Positions 6,760-7,046 of a DNA stretch of 7,046 nucleotides are shown piece after piece; positions within the stretch are counted from its first letter, which is position 1, and each line of letters begins with the position of its first letter. This DNA is from Alphaproteobacteria bacterium (GTDB lineage Bacteria > Pseudomonadota > Alphaproteobacteria > CAISOG01): positions 1 to 7,046 of the forward strand of contig VEQJ01000055.1 of assembly GCA_018883285.1 (NCBI GenBank), written 5' to 3'. Both the position numbers and the translations under genes were made by a program. The notes under the pieces are model-generated. The model worked only from the letters and a program-made list of their open reading frames with translations. It had not been told where the DNA came from and searched no databases.

Positions 6760-6782
6760 AAACTTGTTTTTATGCCAAGTTT
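6760..6782. repeat. Inverted repeat in the tolB-pal gap
   Basis: AAACTTG (6760-6766) and CAAGTTT (6776-6782) are perfect complements separated by nine bases, 90 bases after the tolB stop. The stem is AT-rich and no T-run follows it, so it is a poor intrinsic terminator. It may be an mRNA hairpin or chance. It lies just before the candidate pal promoter. Confidence 0.4.
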
Positions 6783-6794
6783 GTACAGCCCGAC

Positions 6795-6821
6795 TTGACA
6801 GAGGGCGGCCATCGCGACAAT
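6795..6821 (+). promoter_or_regulatory. Candidate pal promoter
   Basis: TTGACA at 6795-6800 is a perfect -35 hexamer. The best -10 is GACAAT at 6816-6821 (four of six matches) with a 15-base spacer, shorter than the ideal 17. The element lies about 110 bases before the pal ATG. A separate promoter would let pal be expressed above the level of tolB. Confidence 0.35.
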
Positions 6822-6930
6822 CTCTGCAGTCAAACGGTGCTTTCACAAAGCGGCGTCGTCCGTCACACGAAATGGGCAACCTGAATCGTTGGCGTAAGTC
6901 TTTAAACCTGTGAGTTCTGAGAGGAATGTA

Positions 6931-7046
6931 ATGTATCGGAAACTTTTTGCAGCATTCGCAGCCGTCGCTTTGTTGGCTGCTTGCGAATCATCCACTGAAT
7001 CAAGCGACGCCCTGAAGGGCGCTGGCAGCGGTGCACGCACCGGCAC
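6931..7046 (+). CDS. pal: Peptidoglycan-associated lipoprotein Pal, N-terminal part (cut by window edge)
   Basis: The visible 38 codons encode a lipoprotein signal: MYRKLFAAFAAVALLAAC, with positive residues, a hydrophobic core and the lipobox LAAC, lipidated at Cys18. A Ser/Gly/Ala-rich linker follows (ESSTESSDALKGAGSGARTG). Pal is an outer-membrane lipoprotein whose OmpA-like C-terminal domain binds peptidoglycan and TolB; that domain lies beyond the window. Identification rests on the lipoprotein signal and on position directly after tolB in the same orientation, which is the usual gene order. GAGAGG six bases before the ATG is a good ribosome site. Another small lipoprotein in this position cannot be fully excluded. 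Confidence 0.85.
   Translation, partial: MYRKLFAAFAAVALLAACESSTESSDALKGAGSGARTG

Noticed and set aside
6667..7046. Minus-strand frames of 70 and 67 residues opposite the tolB-pal gap and pal
   Set aside because: They are antisense to the pal lipoprotein signal and leader region, with no ribosome site or domain.

Overview
The window looks like core chromosome from a Gram-negative bacterium, most likely an alphaproteobacterium (Rhodospirillales-like). That placement is inferred from protein character: a KdsB variant, a TolB ending in SPR-I-P, an alphaproteobacterial-style LipA and moderately high GC. It was not tested by any search. I see no mobile element, CRISPR array, tRNA, rRNA or phage gene.

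Layout. Positions 1-80 may hold the last codons of a plus-strand gene, whose stop abuts the stop of the next gene. Positions 81-2778 form a minus-strand gene string. In transcription order it is a 49-residue AT-rich small gene (2629-2778), lipA (lipoyl synthase), a kdsB-type CMP-Kdo synthetase, and a histidine-phosphatase-fold protein. Positions 2882-5074 form a second minus-strand pair: carA (carbamoyl-phosphate synthase small subunit), then a lipoprotein with a degenerate LytM/M23 domain resembling the amidase activator NlpD. Reading rightward from the carA/tolB divergent region are tolB (5351-6670) and, after a 260-base gap, the start of pal (6931 to the window end).

How the genes relate. 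Most encode envelope functions: CMP-Kdo supply for LPS or capsule, a septal-murein-hydrolase-activator-like lipoprotein, and the TolB-Pal pair that links outer membrane to peptidoglycan during constriction. LipA (lipoate cofactor) and CarA (arginine/pyrimidine precursor) are metabolic housekeeping genes. carB is not in the window.

The most useful observations are: an unlisted small gene ahead of lipA with base composition unlike its neighbours; loss of the second catalytic His in the phosphatase; loss of three expected zinc-site residues in the LytM protein; and a -10-like element lying on the upstream carA ATG, which argues for the downstream start. I did not find convincing evidence of a wholly new multi-gene system.
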